Below are positions 21,622 through 29,834 of a DNA stretch of 48,821 nucleotides, piece after piece. Both the position numbers and the translations under genes were made by a program. A model generated the notes under the pieces. That model saw only the letters and a list, made by a program, of their open reading frames with translations, searched no databases and had not been told where the DNA came from. Within the stretch, counting starts at the first letter, position 1, and each line of letters starts with the position of its first letter. This DNA comes from Candidatus Jorgensenbacteria bacterium GW2011_GWA1_48_11 (GTDB lineage: Bacteria; Patescibacteriota; Minisyncoccia; UBA6257; GWB1-50-10), in NCBI GenBank assembly GCA_001003475.1, contig LCPF01000004.1:1-48821 (forward strand), written 5' to 3'.

Positions 21622-21831
21622 TCAGAACGGCTTGGGAATGGGGATGCCGCGGCTGTTCGCGACGCGTACGACTTCCCCCAGCCACGCTTCGTTGGTGACG
21701 CCGAGGGTGGGGTCACCGCGAATGGCTTTGGGATCGTAGGGATGGCTGCTGTAGTGGTCAAGAATCTCCCTGACCTGTGCGTCGGTCAGGCCATCGGCCT
21801 GCTCGGCCAGCGATACAGGTGCCTGCTGCAT
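21622..21831 (-). CDS. Hypothetical 69-aa GC-rich cassette protein
   Basis: A small soluble protein with no recognised family. A helical segment (SLAEQADGLTDAQVREILDHY) precedes a proline-containing C-terminus ending NSRGIPIPKPF. It is accepted as real because AAGGAG (21843-21838) lies 6 bases before the ATG, a strong terminator follows, and a TTGACA lies upstream. GC content is far above the flanking region. It stands alone on the minus strand between native plus-strand genes. Confidence 0.75.
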   Translation of the reverse strand: MQQAPVSLAEQADGLTDAQVREILDHYSSHPYDPKAIRGDPTLGVTNEAWLGEVVRVANSRGIPIPKPF

Positions 21832-21876
21832 CTGACGCTCCTTGTGTCGCGGGTGGTTTTTCCTGTGCCGTCTTAA

Positions 21877-21905
21877 AGACTATCATACAATTTTGTATTT
21901 GTCAA
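21877..21905 (-). promoter_or_regulatory. Promoter of gene 21622-21831
   Basis: TTGACA (21905-21900), a 17-base spacer and TAGTCT (21882-21877) on the minus strand. TATGAT lies closer but with poor spacing. Confidence 0.5.
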
Positions 21906-21948
21906 TAAAGAAAAAAACCTTCTTTTCTGCTAAATTTAAAGAAAGAAA

Positions 21949-22998
21949 ATGGAAACAATCTTAGTCGTTGTTTTAATTATTTTGGTGGTCGCTTTGGGCG
22001 CGGTTTTATGGCTTTTGTTCGACCGTTTGAAGACGCCGAGGGAAGACAGTTCGGCGATGACCATGCTTTTGAATCAAATGAACGACATGAAGAACACGGT
22101 TGATAAAAAACTGGGCGAATCGCACGCCTTTGTCCAGAACCAGTTTGGCCAAAGCCAAAAAATAATCAGAGAGATCACCCAGGAGCTGACGAGAGTGAAT
22201 GAAGGCAATAAGCAGGTGATGAACATTACCGATCAGCTTCGCTCGCTTCAGGACACTCTGAAGAACACGAAACAACGGGGGATGCTCGGCGAATACTCCC
22301 TTGAAGTGATCCTGGAGAATTATTTCCCCCAGAGCTATGAACGGCAATACAAATTCAAGAATGGCGACATTGTCGACTTCATCATCAGGGTGAAAGACAA
22401 GTTGATTCCCATTGATTCCAAATTCAGTTTGGACAACTACCAGCGTATTTTGGAATCGAAAACCGATGCGGAGCGGGAAGAATACGAGGAGGCCTTCAAG
22501 GCCGATTTGAAAAGAAGAATCGACGAGACCTCAAAATACATAAAGCCGAACGAAGGGACGATGGACTTCGCTTTTATGTTCATCCCGGCCGAAGCGATCT
22601 ATTATGATTTGCTGATTAACCGGATCGGGGCGGTAAAGTCCAACACGCGCGATCTCGTGGAATACGCAATGGGCGAAAAACACGTGGTCATTGTTTCGCC
22701 GACGTCATTTTTGGCTTATTTGCAGACCGTGCTCCAGGGCCTGAAGGCGCTTCAAATCGAGGAATCCGCCAAGGAGATCGGCAAGCGGGTGGAAGAATTA
22801 CGCCGGCATATCGGCAATTACGATACGTACATGGAAAAACTGGGGACCCAATTGGGAACGTCCGTGCGAACCTACAATACCGCCTACAAAGAACTCGGGA
22901 AAATAGACAAGGACGTTTTGAGGATTACGGGGAAAGAAGCGGGCATCGAGCCGATGGTATTGGAAACGCCGGAAGCCGATTCCAACCAAGAGGAATGA
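21949..22998 (+). CDS. rmuC: DNA recombination protein RmuC
   Basis: A 349-residue RmuC. An N-terminal helix (ILVVVLIILVVALGAVLWLL) is followed by a coiled coil and the conserved RmuC core: GMLGEYSLEVILENYFP, YERQYKFKNGDIVDFIIRV, IPIDSKFSLDNY, and MFIPAEAIYYDLL with a VIVSPTSFLAYLQTV segment. The family is a predicted nuclease-fold protein that limits inverted-repeat recombination. The gene overlaps the next by 4 bases (ATGA). Confidence 0.95.
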   Translation: METILVVVLIILVVALGAVLWLLFDRLKTPREDSSAMTMLLNQMNDMKNTVDKKLGESHAFVQNQFGQSQKIIREITQELTRVNEGNKQVMNITDQLRSLQDTLKNTKQRGMLGEYSLEVILENYFPQSYERQYKFKNGDIVDFIIRVKDKLIPIDSKFSLDNYQRILESKTDAEREEYEEAFKADLKRRIDETSKYIKPNEGTMDFAFMFIPAEAIYYDLLINRIGAVKSNTRDLVEYAMGEKHVVIVSPTSFLAYLQTVLQGLKALQIEESAKEIGKRVEELRRHIGNYDTYMEKLGTQLGTSVRTYNTAYKELGKIDKDVLRITGKEAGIEPMVLETPEADSNQEE

Positions 22999-23846
22999 AC
23001 GGGAAAATCAACGAAATTCTGTCTTTCTACGGCGCTTTGGGCCGGCCTTTGACGTTTTTGGAAATTAGGAGGTCGAGCGGGGGAGAGCCGGCTAAAATAA
23101 GCGTTTTTTTGGAAAGGGAAGCGCAAAGCGGCGCCATCGTCGAGGACAACGGCTTTTTTTACTTGAAGGAATTTAAGGAGATAAGCGGTTTGTCCCGCCG
23201 GCGGCAGGATTTTCTGCTTCAGAAAAAATGGCGCCGACTTTTGCGCCGCCGCCACTGGTTCGATTGGGTGCCGTTTCTGGATTTCGTGCTCGCGAGCGGC
23301 TCGATGGCGATCGGGAACGTGAACGACAAATCTGATTTCGACATTTTGGCGGGCATAAAAGCCGGCCGGATCTTCACGGCCCGCTATTTAATACTTTTGG
23401 TTTTTACCCTGCTCGGCGTCCGGCGGCCGGACGACAAGGAAGACAGCAGTCCGGATAAATTCTGTTTCAATCATTTCGTGACCGCGGAAACCTGGAGCAA
23501 GCCGCCTTACAACGTTTACCGGCGTTCGCTCTATCAAAATTTGGTGCCGATTTACGGCAGGGAGGAAAAGATCAAAGGATTTATAGAAGCGAATGGTTGG
23601 GCAGACATCGGCAGCGGGTCTTTGCTTGATCTGCGGTTTGAGCCGCGAAAATTCAATCTGGGAAGGCGATTTTTGGAAATTATTTTAAGCGGGAAATTGG
23701 GGGATTATGTCGAGAATAAAATATTGGCGCCTTTGGCCAAAAGACGCCTTAAGAAATACGTACGCCGCCACAACGAGCAGGGCAGGGTCGTCGTCGGCGA
23801 CCAAGAGCTGGAATTCCATTTCAAACTTCCTTACGAACAGCACTAA
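22995..23846 (+). CDS. Predicted nucleotidyltransferase-fold protein
   Basis: A 283-residue protein. About residues 1-75 look like a winged-helix-type domain (SFYGALGRPLTFLEIRRSSG). The central VLASGSMAIGNVNDKSDFDI carries the GS...DxD signature of polymerase-beta-type nucleotidyltransferases. The C-terminus is basic. Translationally coupled to rmuC. The target of any nucleotidyl transfer is unknown. It is not a typical minimal MNT toxin-antitoxin protein, being longer and having no HEPN partner. Confidence 0.7.
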   Translation: MNGKINEILSFYGALGRPLTFLEIRRSSGGEPAKISVFLEREAQSGAIVEDNGFFYLKEFKEISGLSRRRQDFLLQKKWRRLLRRRHWFDWVPFLDFVLASGSMAIGNVNDKSDFDILAGIKAGRIFTARYLILLVFTLLGVRRPDDKEDSSPDKFCFNHFVTAETWSKPPYNVYRRSLYQNLVPIYGREEKIKGFIEANGWADIGSGSLLDLRFEPRKFNLGRRFLEIILSGKLGDYVENKILAPLAKRRLKKYVRRHNEQGRVVVGDQELEFHFKLPYEQH

Positions 23847-23870
23847 CGACAATGCTTTCGGAAAGGGTTA

Positions 23871-23904
23871 ACTATTATATCGGACGATCGTCGGATATAA
23901 TAGT
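23871..23904. repeat. 34-base palindrome, copy 1
   Basis: Structure ACTATTA-N6-ACGATCGT-N6-TAATAGT, palindromic apart from one G-G mismatch. The palindrome at 36632-36667 shares the ends and centre, but its two N6 arms differ and are complementary to each other. It lies 29 bases upstream of the -10 (TAGAAT, 23934-23939) of the gene at 23973. Confidence 0.85.
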
Positions 23905-23972
23905 AAACCTTTGCTTTAATAAAAGGCGATGGTTAGAATAACAGTCAGAACACCTTTCTGCGGGAGGTTTTT

Positions 23973-24236
23973 ATGCGTACCAAGCGTGACTGGGATAGGG
24001 TTGTCGTCAATCTGTTGGCGGACGTTATTCGAGCCAGGATTTTCCTTCGTTGGCTTCGGGCGCCACTCACGGTGCCGGAGACAATCGGTATTCGCGAGGC
24101 AGACACTCTTCTGTGCGAAGCTGGGCTTGGTCCGGAGAATATCAGCTGCTACGACGAACGGTTGCGGCGAGCCGCGGCCGCGCTCAAGCGATCGTCCCCG
24201 AGGAGACGGCTCCGCTTCACCCCGCGCCTGATTTAG
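23973..24236 (+). CDS. Hypothetical 87-aa GC-rich basic cassette protein
   Basis: A small arginine-rich protein (MRTKRDWDRVVVNLLADVIR...) with no recognised family. GGGAGG at 23962-23967, 5 bases before the ATG, fixes the start. The stop codon lies in the loop of a strong terminator hairpin. GC and codon use resemble the genes at 21622, 32969 and 45365 rather than neighbours. TTTGCT-N18-TAGAAT (ending 23939) is a possible promoter. Confidence 0.72.
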   Translation: MRTKRDWDRVVVNLLADVIRARIFLRWLRAPLTVPETIGIREADTLLCEAGLGPENISCYDERLRRAAAALKRSSPRRRLRFTPRLI

Positions 24237-24253
24237 GCGCGGGGCTTGCTTTT
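24220..24253 (+). terminator. Rho-independent terminator
   Basis: A 9-base stem CCCCGCGCC (24220-24228/24236-24244), followed by CTTGCTTTTT. Confidence 0.9.
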
Positions 24254-24264
24254 TAAGAAAGCCG

Positions 24265-24365
24265 TGATATAATGCTGATGGTGAGTGTTGAGTATTCCCT
24301 TACGATGATATCGGCAGAGGAATGCCCTTCCAATCCACCCCCTTCGTGGGGGTGGTTTCTCGTTT
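24265..24365 (+). ncRNA. Candidate small RNA (promoter and terminator, no clear gene)
   Basis: TGA-TATAAT at 24265-24273 and a terminator CCACCCCC(ttcgt)GGGGGTGG-TTTCTCGTTT (stem 24335-24342/24348-24355) bracket about 85 bases. GGCA(gaggaa)TGCC could form a small internal hairpin. A 29-codon frame from 24278 also exists, so a micropeptide is an alternative. It lies just upstream of the secA promoter. No known RNA family is recognised. Confidence 0.4.
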
Positions 24366-24401
24366 AAAAACGGCATTTGCCACATAAAAACCCTTATTTT
24401 A

Positions 24402-24472
24402 TGCTAATATGGGCGGATAGATTAGAGCACTCACTAATTAAATAAAAAATTGGAGGTCACCACTATCCGCCC
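24402..24472 (+). promoter_or_regulatory. secA promoter and inverted repeat
   Basis: TGC-TAATAT at 24402-24410 is an extended -10. GGGCGGATAG (24411-24420) and its exact complement (24463-24472) flank a 42-base stretch with GGAGGT at 24452-24457, which is not placed before any ATG. The pairing may be an operator or leader structure. Confidence 0.45.
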
Positions 24473-24503
24473 ACCCGAAAACTCGACAATCATCCATTCT
24501 CAA

Positions 24504-27077
24504 ATGGCAGGATTTTTTTCCAAATTATTTCCGAACAGTGATTTAAGACGCCTCGCCGGCGTTGTTTCGCTTATTAATGAGCGGGAAGAAAACTTGAAAG
24601 CGAAGTCCGACGAGGAGCTGAAAAATCTGTCGCTGGCATTGCGGGAAAAAGTAAGGGGCGGCCTGCCTGCGCAGACAGGCGCAGCCGAAGAAAGTCTATT
24701 GGCCGAAACCTTTGCTATTGTCCGGGAAGCCAGCCGCCGCAATTTGGGTCAGCGGCATTTCGACGTCCAGCTTTTGGGCGGTTTGGTTTTGCACCAAGGC
24801 AAAATCGCGGAAATGATGACCGGTGAAGGCAAGACCTTGGCTGCCACTCTGCCGGCTTATTTTAACGCCCTTCTCGGCAGCGGCGTGCACGTTGTGACCG
24901 TGAACGATTATTTGGCCCGCCGCGACATGGTTTGGATGGGGCAGATTTACCACGCCTTGGGGTTAAGGGTGGCCTGTATTGTTCATGAGGCGGCTTATTT
25001 GTATGATCCGGAATTTTCCGCCCCGACCGAGTCCGGGAGCGAAGCCGGCCTGCCGGCACAGGCAGACGAGTTGGACAAGAAAAGGGATTTGGTCGGCGGT
25101 TTCAAGGTGGTCGAGAAATTCTTGCGGCCCATTTCCCGGCGGGAGGCTTATGCCGCCGACATCACTTACGGCACGAACCACGAATTTGGTTTCGATTTCT
25201 TGCGCGATAACCTCAATTTGCGTTTGAGCGACAAAGTTCAGCGCGGCCACCCCTACGCCATCATCGACGAGGTAGACAGTATTTTGATAGATGAGGCCAG
25301 GACGCCCCTTATTATTGCCGCACCCGACCAGGAATCGAGCGGTTTTTACAAAACTTTCGCCCACGTCGTCGAACATCTGAATGTCGAGGAAGATTATGTC
25401 GTTGAGGAAAAACTGAAGGTGGTGAACATTACCGAGGCGGGCATCGAGAAGGTGGAAAAAACGATGGGCATAGAGAACATTTTCGCCCCGGAAAATTCCC
25501 GGCTGGTCCATTTTTTGCAGGAAAGCCTGAAGGCCAAGGTCTTGTTCAAGCGGGACAAGGATTACGTCGTTAAGAATAACGAAGTCATTATCGTTGATGA
25601 GTTTACGGGCCGGATGCTTTTGGGCCGGCGTTATTCGGGCGGCCTTCATCAGGCGATCGAGGCCAAGGAAAACGTGCCGGTCAAGGAAGAAAATCGCACT
25701 TTCGCCCAGATCACTATTCAGAATTATTTCCGGCTTTACAAGAAGACTGCGGGCATGACCGGCACGGCAGAGACCAGCGCCGAGGAATTCCACAAGGTTT
25801 ACGATTTGGAAGTGGTTTCCATTCCGCCGAACCGGCCGATGATCCGGAAGGATTTGAGCGACGGGATTTACAAAAACAAGGCCGCTAAATACCGGGCGGT
25901 GGTGAAGGATGTGAAGGAACGTCACGAAAGGGGTCAGCCGATTTTGATCGGGACGACTTCGATCAGCAACAATGAAATTATTTCGGCGTATTTGACCGAA
26001 GCCGGCGTTCCGCATGAGGTTTTGAACGCCAAAAATAACGAGCGTGAAGGCGCGATCATTGCCCAAGCCGGCCGGTTGGGGGCCGTGACCGTGGCCACGA
26101 ACATGGCCGGCCGGGGCGTGGACATCGTTCTGGGCGGCAATCCCCAAAATTCTGAAGAAGCCAAAAAAGTCCTCGAGCTGGGCGGTCTGCACGTGGTGGG
26201 GACCGAAAGGCACGAGAGTCGCCGCATCGATAACCAATTGCGGGGCCGCGCCGGCCGGCAAGGCGATCCCGGTTCAAGTAGTTTCTTTTTGTCGCTGGAG
26301 GACGACTTGATGCGTATTTTCGGCGGCGAAAAGATCGCCAATCTCATGAAGGCCGTCGATTTTCCGGAAGACATGCCGATCGAGTCGGGAATGGTTTCGA
26401 AGGCGGTGAACCAGGCCCAGGCCAGGGTGGAAGGGTTCAATTTGGATGCGCGGCGGCATCTTCTGGATTTTGACGATGTGCTGAACAAGCAGAGGACGGC
26501 GATTTACAAAAAACGGGAAGAACTGCTCACGGCCGGCGAGAAAAACGAGATCCGGCCGATCTTGGCGGAGGCGCTCAATAATTTCGTCGGCTTGACGGAG
26601 AAGAACATTTTGAATATTCCCGAGGCCGACAAAAAAGAAGAGGCGGAAAAGAAGCTCGCGGAAACAAAAGAAAAGTTGGACAAATTGCCGGAAAATCTCG
26701 AACCGGAAAGAGCCGTTTTGATCAGCCGGCATTTGGTCCAGATCCTGGACATGCTTTGGGTGTCCCATCTCGAAAATCTTGAGGGCTTGCGGGAATCGGT
26801 GAATATCCGGGCTTTTGCCCAGCACGAGCCGATCGTGGAATACAGGCGCGAGGCCCACTTGCTTTTCCGGCAGATGAACGACAATTTCGAATCACTGATC
26901 TTCAACACCATTTGGCCGATCCTGGATCTGGATTTGGCAAGGATCAGGGAACATAATCAGCCGAAAGTTCAGCCGCCGCCCAGCGCCAAAAACATCGGCC
27001 GCAACGACCCCTGCTGGTGCGGCACAAAATACGAGGATGGCCGTCCAAAAAAATACAAGCATTGTCATGGAAAATAA
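24504..27077 (+). CDS. secA: Preprotein translocase ATPase SecA
   Basis: An 857-residue SecA, the ATPase motor of the Sec export pathway. The start MAGFFSKLFP at 24504 fits family N-termini; an in-frame TTG at 24450 would add 18 residues. Walker A is MTGEGKT (106-111), Walker B is in IIDEVDSILIDEARTPL, and the helicase motif GRAGRQGDPGSS is present. The C-terminus keeps the zinc-binding PCWCG...KYKHCHGK. Residues 54-59 (LPAQTG) and 183-188 (LPAQAD) are encoded by inserted GC palindromes, in loops where length varies. The 3' end overlaps a Nudix gene by 11 bases. Confidence 0.97.
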   Translation: MAGFFSKLFPNSDLRRLAGVVSLINEREENLKAKSDEELKNLSLALREKVRGGLPAQTGAAEESLLAETFAIVREASRRNLGQRHFDVQLLGGLVLHQGKIAEMMTGEGKTLAATLPAYFNALLGSGVHVVTVNDYLARRDMVWMGQIYHALGLRVACIVHEAAYLYDPEFSAPTESGSEAGLPAQADELDKKRDLVGGFKVVEKFLRPISRREAYAADITYGTNHEFGFDFLRDNLNLRLSDKVQRGHPYAIIDEVDSILIDEARTPLIIAAPDQESSGFYKTFAHVVEHLNVEEDYVVEEKLKVVNITEAGIEKVEKTMGIENIFAPENSRLVHFLQESLKAKVLFKRDKDYVVKNNEVIIVDEFTGRMLLGRRYSGGLHQAIEAKENVPVKEENRTFAQITIQNYFRLYKKTAGMTGTAETSAEEFHKVYDLEVVSIPPNRPMIRKDLSDGIYKNKAAKYRAVVKDVKERHERGQPILIGTTSISNNEIISAYLTEAGVPHEVLNAKNNEREGAIIAQAGRLGAVTVATNMAGRGVDIVLGGNPQNSEEAKKVLELGGLHVVGTERHESRRIDNQLRGRAGRQGDPGSSSFFLSLEDDLMRIFGGEKIANLMKAVDFPEDMPIESGMVSKAVNQAQARVEGFNLDARRHLLDFDDVLNKQRTAIYKKREELLTAGEKNEIRPILAEALNNFVGLTEKNILNIPEADKKEEAEKKLAETKEKLDKLPENLEPERAVLISRHLVQILDMLWVSHLENLEGLRESVNIRAFAQHEPIVEYRREAHLLFRQMNDNFESLIFNTIWPILDLDLARIREHNQPKVQPPPSAKNIGRNDPCWCGTKYEDGRPKKYKHCHGK
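24661..24680. repeat. In-frame GC palindrome in secA, copy A
   Basis: GCCTGCCTGCGCAGACAGGC, palindromic apart from one mismatched pair, read as part of GLPAQTGA. Related to 25048-25066, 42354-42371 and 13004-13025. Confidence 0.7.
25048..25066. repeat. In-frame GC palindrome in secA, copy B
   Basis: The CTGCC-GGCACA-GGCAG core is a short palindromic unit read as GLPAQAD, the same peptide as copy A and the lepA copy, although the bases differ at several positions. Confidence 0.6.
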
Positions 27078-27519
27078 TACGGAAAAGAAAAGAGTGGGAG
27101 TGGGATTCGGCGTAATGCTTCTTAGGGAGGGAAAGGTTCTCTTGGGCAGAAGGCATACTGATCCTGAAAAGGCCGATTCTGAATTGCACGGAGAAGGGAC
27201 TTGGACTATGCCTGGCGGCAAACTTGAATTCGGAGAGTCTTTTGAAGACGGAGCACGGCGAGAGGTCTACGAGGAAACGGGACTTCAATTGAATGAAGCA
27301 AAAATGATTTGCGTGAATAATGACAAGAATGAGCATGCGCATTTTGTCACGATAGGGTTATTTTCCGATAAGTTCAGTGGAGAACCGAAAGTTATGGAAC
27401 CGGACGAGATAGTGGAATGGCAATGGTTCAGTCTCGATGATTTGCCAACGCCGCTCTATTTTCCGAGTGCTAAGGTTATAGAGGATTATCGAAAAGGATC
27501 GTTTTACATACCGCAGTAA
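27067..27519 (+). CDS. Nudix hydrolase
   Basis: A 150-residue Nudix protein. The Nudix box begins GGKLEFGESFEDGARREVYEE and ends TGL, and the RVGVGFGVMLLREGKVLLGRR strand precedes it. The overall form resembles ADP-ribose/NADH or nucleotide-sugar Nudix enzymes of the NUDT15-like type rather than classic MutT; the substrate is uncertain. The ATG at 27067 overlaps the secA end by 11 bases; an earlier ATG at 27037 is possible. Codon use is native. Confidence 0.88.
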   Translation: MENNTEKKRVGVGFGVMLLREGKVLLGRRHTDPEKADSELHGEGTWTMPGGKLEFGESFEDGARREVYEETGLQLNEAKMICVNNDKNEHAHFVTIGLFSDKFSGEPKVMEPDEIVEWQWFSLDDLPTPLYFPSAKVIEDYRKGSFYIPQ

Positions 27520-27554
27520 TTCCCGCAAACGAAGAAATAAAATCAAAAAGCGCC

Positions 27555-27800
27555 ATGAAAAACAAACTGGAATTTTCGCCGGAAGCCAAGGCTTTAAAGT
27601 CCGGCAAATACGAACACTATAAAGGCAACCAATACGAAGTGCTTGGCATTGCCCGGCACAGCGAAACTCTGGAAGAATTGGTGGTTTACCGGGCTTTGTA
27701 CGGCGAGCACGATTTGTGGGTGCGGCCTCTCAAGATGTTTTCCGAAGAAGTGGAAGTTCGGGGCAAGAAATTTCCTAGATTCAAATATATCGGAGAATAA
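27555..27800 (+). CDS. DUF1653 family protein
   Basis: An 81-residue protein. SGKYEHYKGNQYEVLGIARHSETLEELVVY followed by a YGEHDLWVRPLKMF segment is the DUF1653 signature. It is a small SH3-like or barrel-like domain of unknown function. It is 35 bases after the Nudix gene and probably in the same transcript. A TrpR-like operator lies 36 bases past its stop codon. Confidence 0.92.
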   Translation: MKNKLEFSPEAKALKSGKYEHYKGNQYEVLGIARHSETLEELVVYRALYGEHDLWVRPLKMFSEEVEVRGKKFPRFKYIGE

Positions 27801-27835
27801 AATCTTCTTGACATCTTTTTAAAAAATAATCTTTG

Positions 27836-27861
27836 GAGCGGTATAGTGTAGTATACCACTT
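27836..27861. promoter_or_regulatory. TrpR-like operator, second copy
   Basis: The right arm AGTATACCACTT (27850-27861) is identical to the right arm of the operator at 28293-28318, and the left arm matches at 9 of 12 positions, with the same 2-base spacer. On the minus strand it contains TGG-TATACT. It lies past the 3' end of the regulator gene rather than at an obvious target promoter. Confidence 0.65.
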
Positions 27862-27881
27862 CAAAAACGCAGATATTTTTA

Positions 27882-28262
27882 TTATTGACTGTTTAGAAAG
27901 TCCCAACGACCCCGGCCTTTATAGGCGGTAATTTTTCGCTTGGTTAATTTCGGAGGAGTCGACGAAGAGGAATAGTGTTTCTTTTTAGACGGTTTTCTTT
28001 TAAACCCCGATTTTAAAAAGCTTATTGTTCTTCTCGTAACATCAAGTCTTCGTCCTATTTCTCTCGGGCCAATTTCTTTTTGTAGAAGGTAGATAACGGC
28101 TAATCTCTTTTCGAGCATTAACTTTTCGTTAGGGGTTAACAAACCGTTTAATAAAGTATCGGCATCGGACTTCGATTTGCTTTTTTCTAATTCTGACCAA
28201 AACATACTCCAAATCTCTTTTTTGAATTTTTCATCAAAATATTTTTTGCTCGTTCTGGACAT
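27882..28262 (-). CDS. TrpR/YerC-like transcriptional repressor
   Basis: A 126-residue regulator. LLTPNEKLMLEKRLAVIYLL followed by QKEIGPREIGRRLDVTRRTISFLKSG is a Trp-repressor superfamily helix-turn-helix of the YerC type. A basic, serine-rich C-terminal tail follows. The ATG at 28262 is chosen because longer frames start inside the operator. A perfect palindrome covers its own promoter, so autorepression is likely. The ligand is unknown; no tryptophan biosynthesis genes are in view. It is divergent from the ASCH gene. Confidence 0.85.
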   Translation of the reverse strand: MSRTSKKYFDEKFKKEIWSMFWSELEKSKSKSDADTLLNGLLTPNEKLMLEKRLAVIYLLQKEIGPREIGRRLDVTRRTISFLKSGFKRKPSKKKHYSSSSTPPKLTKRKITAYKGRGRWDFLNSQ

Positions 28263-28292
28263 ATTAGCTGGTTGATCAATTGTTTCCAACCG

Positions 28293-28318
28293 AAGTGGTA
28301 TACTACAGTATACCACTT
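28293..28318. promoter_or_regulatory. Perfect TrpR-like operator over divergent promoters
   Basis: AAGTGGTATACT (28293-28304), two bases, then its exact complement (28307-28318). Each strand carries TGG-TATACT, an extended -10. The minus-strand copy also has TTCAAA 17 bases upstream and would drive the repressor gene; the plus-strand copy could serve the ASCH gene. Confidence 0.8.
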
Positions 28319-28383
28319 TAGTATTTGTTTTTGAATTTTTAGTTGTTGGCTGATAGGTAGGGATTTATCCTATATAATGATTG

Positions 28384-28821
28384 ATGTTTATGGATCATGT
28401 GGCCATAATGCGAAAATCTTGGGGATTAACCGAGAAAATTCTCACCGGCGAGAAGAAAATAGAATCGCGGTGGTATCAAACAAAAAGGACGCCGTGGGAC
28501 AGGATTAATCCCGGTGAAACAATATATTTTAAAGATTCTGGCGAGCCGGTAAGCATCAGGGCGAAAGTTTCGAAGGTGCTTCAGTTCGACGATTTGACCC
28601 CCAAGAAAGTGAAAAGCATTCTCGGCAGATATGGTCTTGCCGACGGCATAGAGAAGTGGCAGAAAATGAGATTTTTCAAAAGGTTCAAAGATAAAAGATA
28701 TTGCATTCTTATTTTTCTAAAAAACGCGAAACAAATAAGACCCCTTGAGGTTAATAAAAAAGGCTTTGGCACAATGACGGCATGGCTGGCCATTCCCAAC
28801 ATAAATATAATCAAAAAATGA
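28384..28821 (+). CDS. ASCH/PUA-like domain protein
   Basis: A 145-residue protein. GLTEKILTGEKKIESRWYQT and the strand INPGETIYFKDSGEPVSIRAKV give the ASCH pattern of a PUA-like beta-barrel that may bind RNA or modified nucleotides. TATAAT at 28373-28378 lies 5 bases before the ATG at 28384; an ATG at 28390 is also possible. The stop overlaps the mltG start (ATGA), so the two are translationally coupled. Confidence 0.8.
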   Translation: MFMDHVAIMRKSWGLTEKILTGEKKIESRWYQTKRTPWDRINPGETIYFKDSGEPVSIRAKVSKVLQFDDLTPKKVKSILGRYGLADGIEKWQKMRFFKRFKDKRYCILIFLKNAKQIRPLEVNKKGFGTMTAWLAIPNINIIKK

Positions 28822-29789
28822 AAAAGACCCTGATTTTGATCGTCGTCGTTATTGTTGTTTTAAGCGGCTTTTATTATTTTTTCCTTGCGGCGCCGCAAAG
28901 CCGGGCCGAATCGGAAAGATTCGTGGTTTCGCTCGGCGAATCGCGCGTGCAAATCATTCATAATCTTGCCCAGAACGGTTTTGTGAAAAATTCCCTGGGG
29001 ATCAATCTGGCATTCTGGCTTCGCGGCAAATTCGGGAACATCTCGCCCGGCGGCTACAAAATCTCGAAAAGCGGCAATGTTTTCAAGGTTGCTGGCGCGC
29101 TTTTGGGCGAATCCTACATGAAATGGGTCGTCGTGCCCGAAGGCTTGCGAAAGGAAGAAACGGCAAATTTGCTTCAAGCGGCGCTGAATTGGAACGATCA
29201 GGTCAAGGATGAATTTTTGAATGCTTATGCCACTTCTTCTTTAGGGAATGATTATAAGGAAGGCGTTTATTTCCCGGATACTTATCTTTTGCCAAAAGAT
29301 GAGACCGGCTTTGAAATCGCCAGGCGTTTTATCAATCGTTTCAACGAAAAATTTGCGCCTTATGCCGATGGTTTTGCCAAGCAGGACGTCAAGTGGACCA
29401 CGGCCTTGAAAATCGCTTCGCTTGTCGAGAGGGAAACCGGCAACGCGAGCGATATGCCTCTAATTGCCGGCATTATCTGGAATCGGCTTTTAAGAGGAAT
29501 GGTTTTGCAGATTGACGCCGCGATCCAGTACGCCCGGGGCGATATCGGCCAGGGTTATTGGGCGCCGCTCCAATCCGGCGACTTGAAAATCAATTCGTCT
29601 TACAATACCTATCTTCATAAAGGCTTGCCGCCCACGCCGATTTCAAACCCGGGGCTCACGGCCATTCTCGCGGTTTTGAACCCGGCCAAAACGGATTGCT
29701 TGTATTATCTTCATGATGATCGGGGCGATATCCATTGTGCCGCCACCTATGCCGGGCACAAGATTAACATCGAGAAGTATTTGAAGTGA
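28818..29789 (+). CDS. mltG: Endolytic murein transglycosylase MltG
   Basis: A 323-residue MltG. An N-terminal membrane helix (TLILIVVVIVVLSGFYYFFL) is followed by a LysM-like region and the YceG core: VPEGLRKEETANLL, YFPDTYLLPKD, the catalytic ASLVERETG and NPGLTAILAVLNPAKTDCLY. It cleaves nascent glycan strands at the membrane and sets their length. The start at 28818 is preferred to the upstream frame overlapping ASCH. Confidence 0.95.
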   Translation: MKKTLILIVVVIVVLSGFYYFFLAAPQSRAESERFVVSLGESRVQIIHNLAQNGFVKNSLGINLAFWLRGKFGNISPGGYKISKSGNVFKVAGALLGESYMKWVVVPEGLRKEETANLLQAALNWNDQVKDEFLNAYATSSLGNDYKEGVYFPDTYLLPKDETGFEIARRFINRFNEKFAPYADGFAKQDVKWTTALKIASLVERETGNASDMPLIAGIIWNRLLRGMVLQIDAAIQYARGDIGQGYWAPLQSGDLKINSSYNTYLHKGLPPTPISNPGLTAILAVLNPAKTDCLYYLHDDRGDIHCAATYAGHKINIEKYLK

Positions 29790-29834
29790 GACTTAACAAA
29801 ATAGGCAGAAAGGGTTTACAATTTGATTGAATTC

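Noticed and set aside
24963-26261. 432-codon antisense frame over secA
   Set aside because: Shadow; codon pattern is the mirror of secA.
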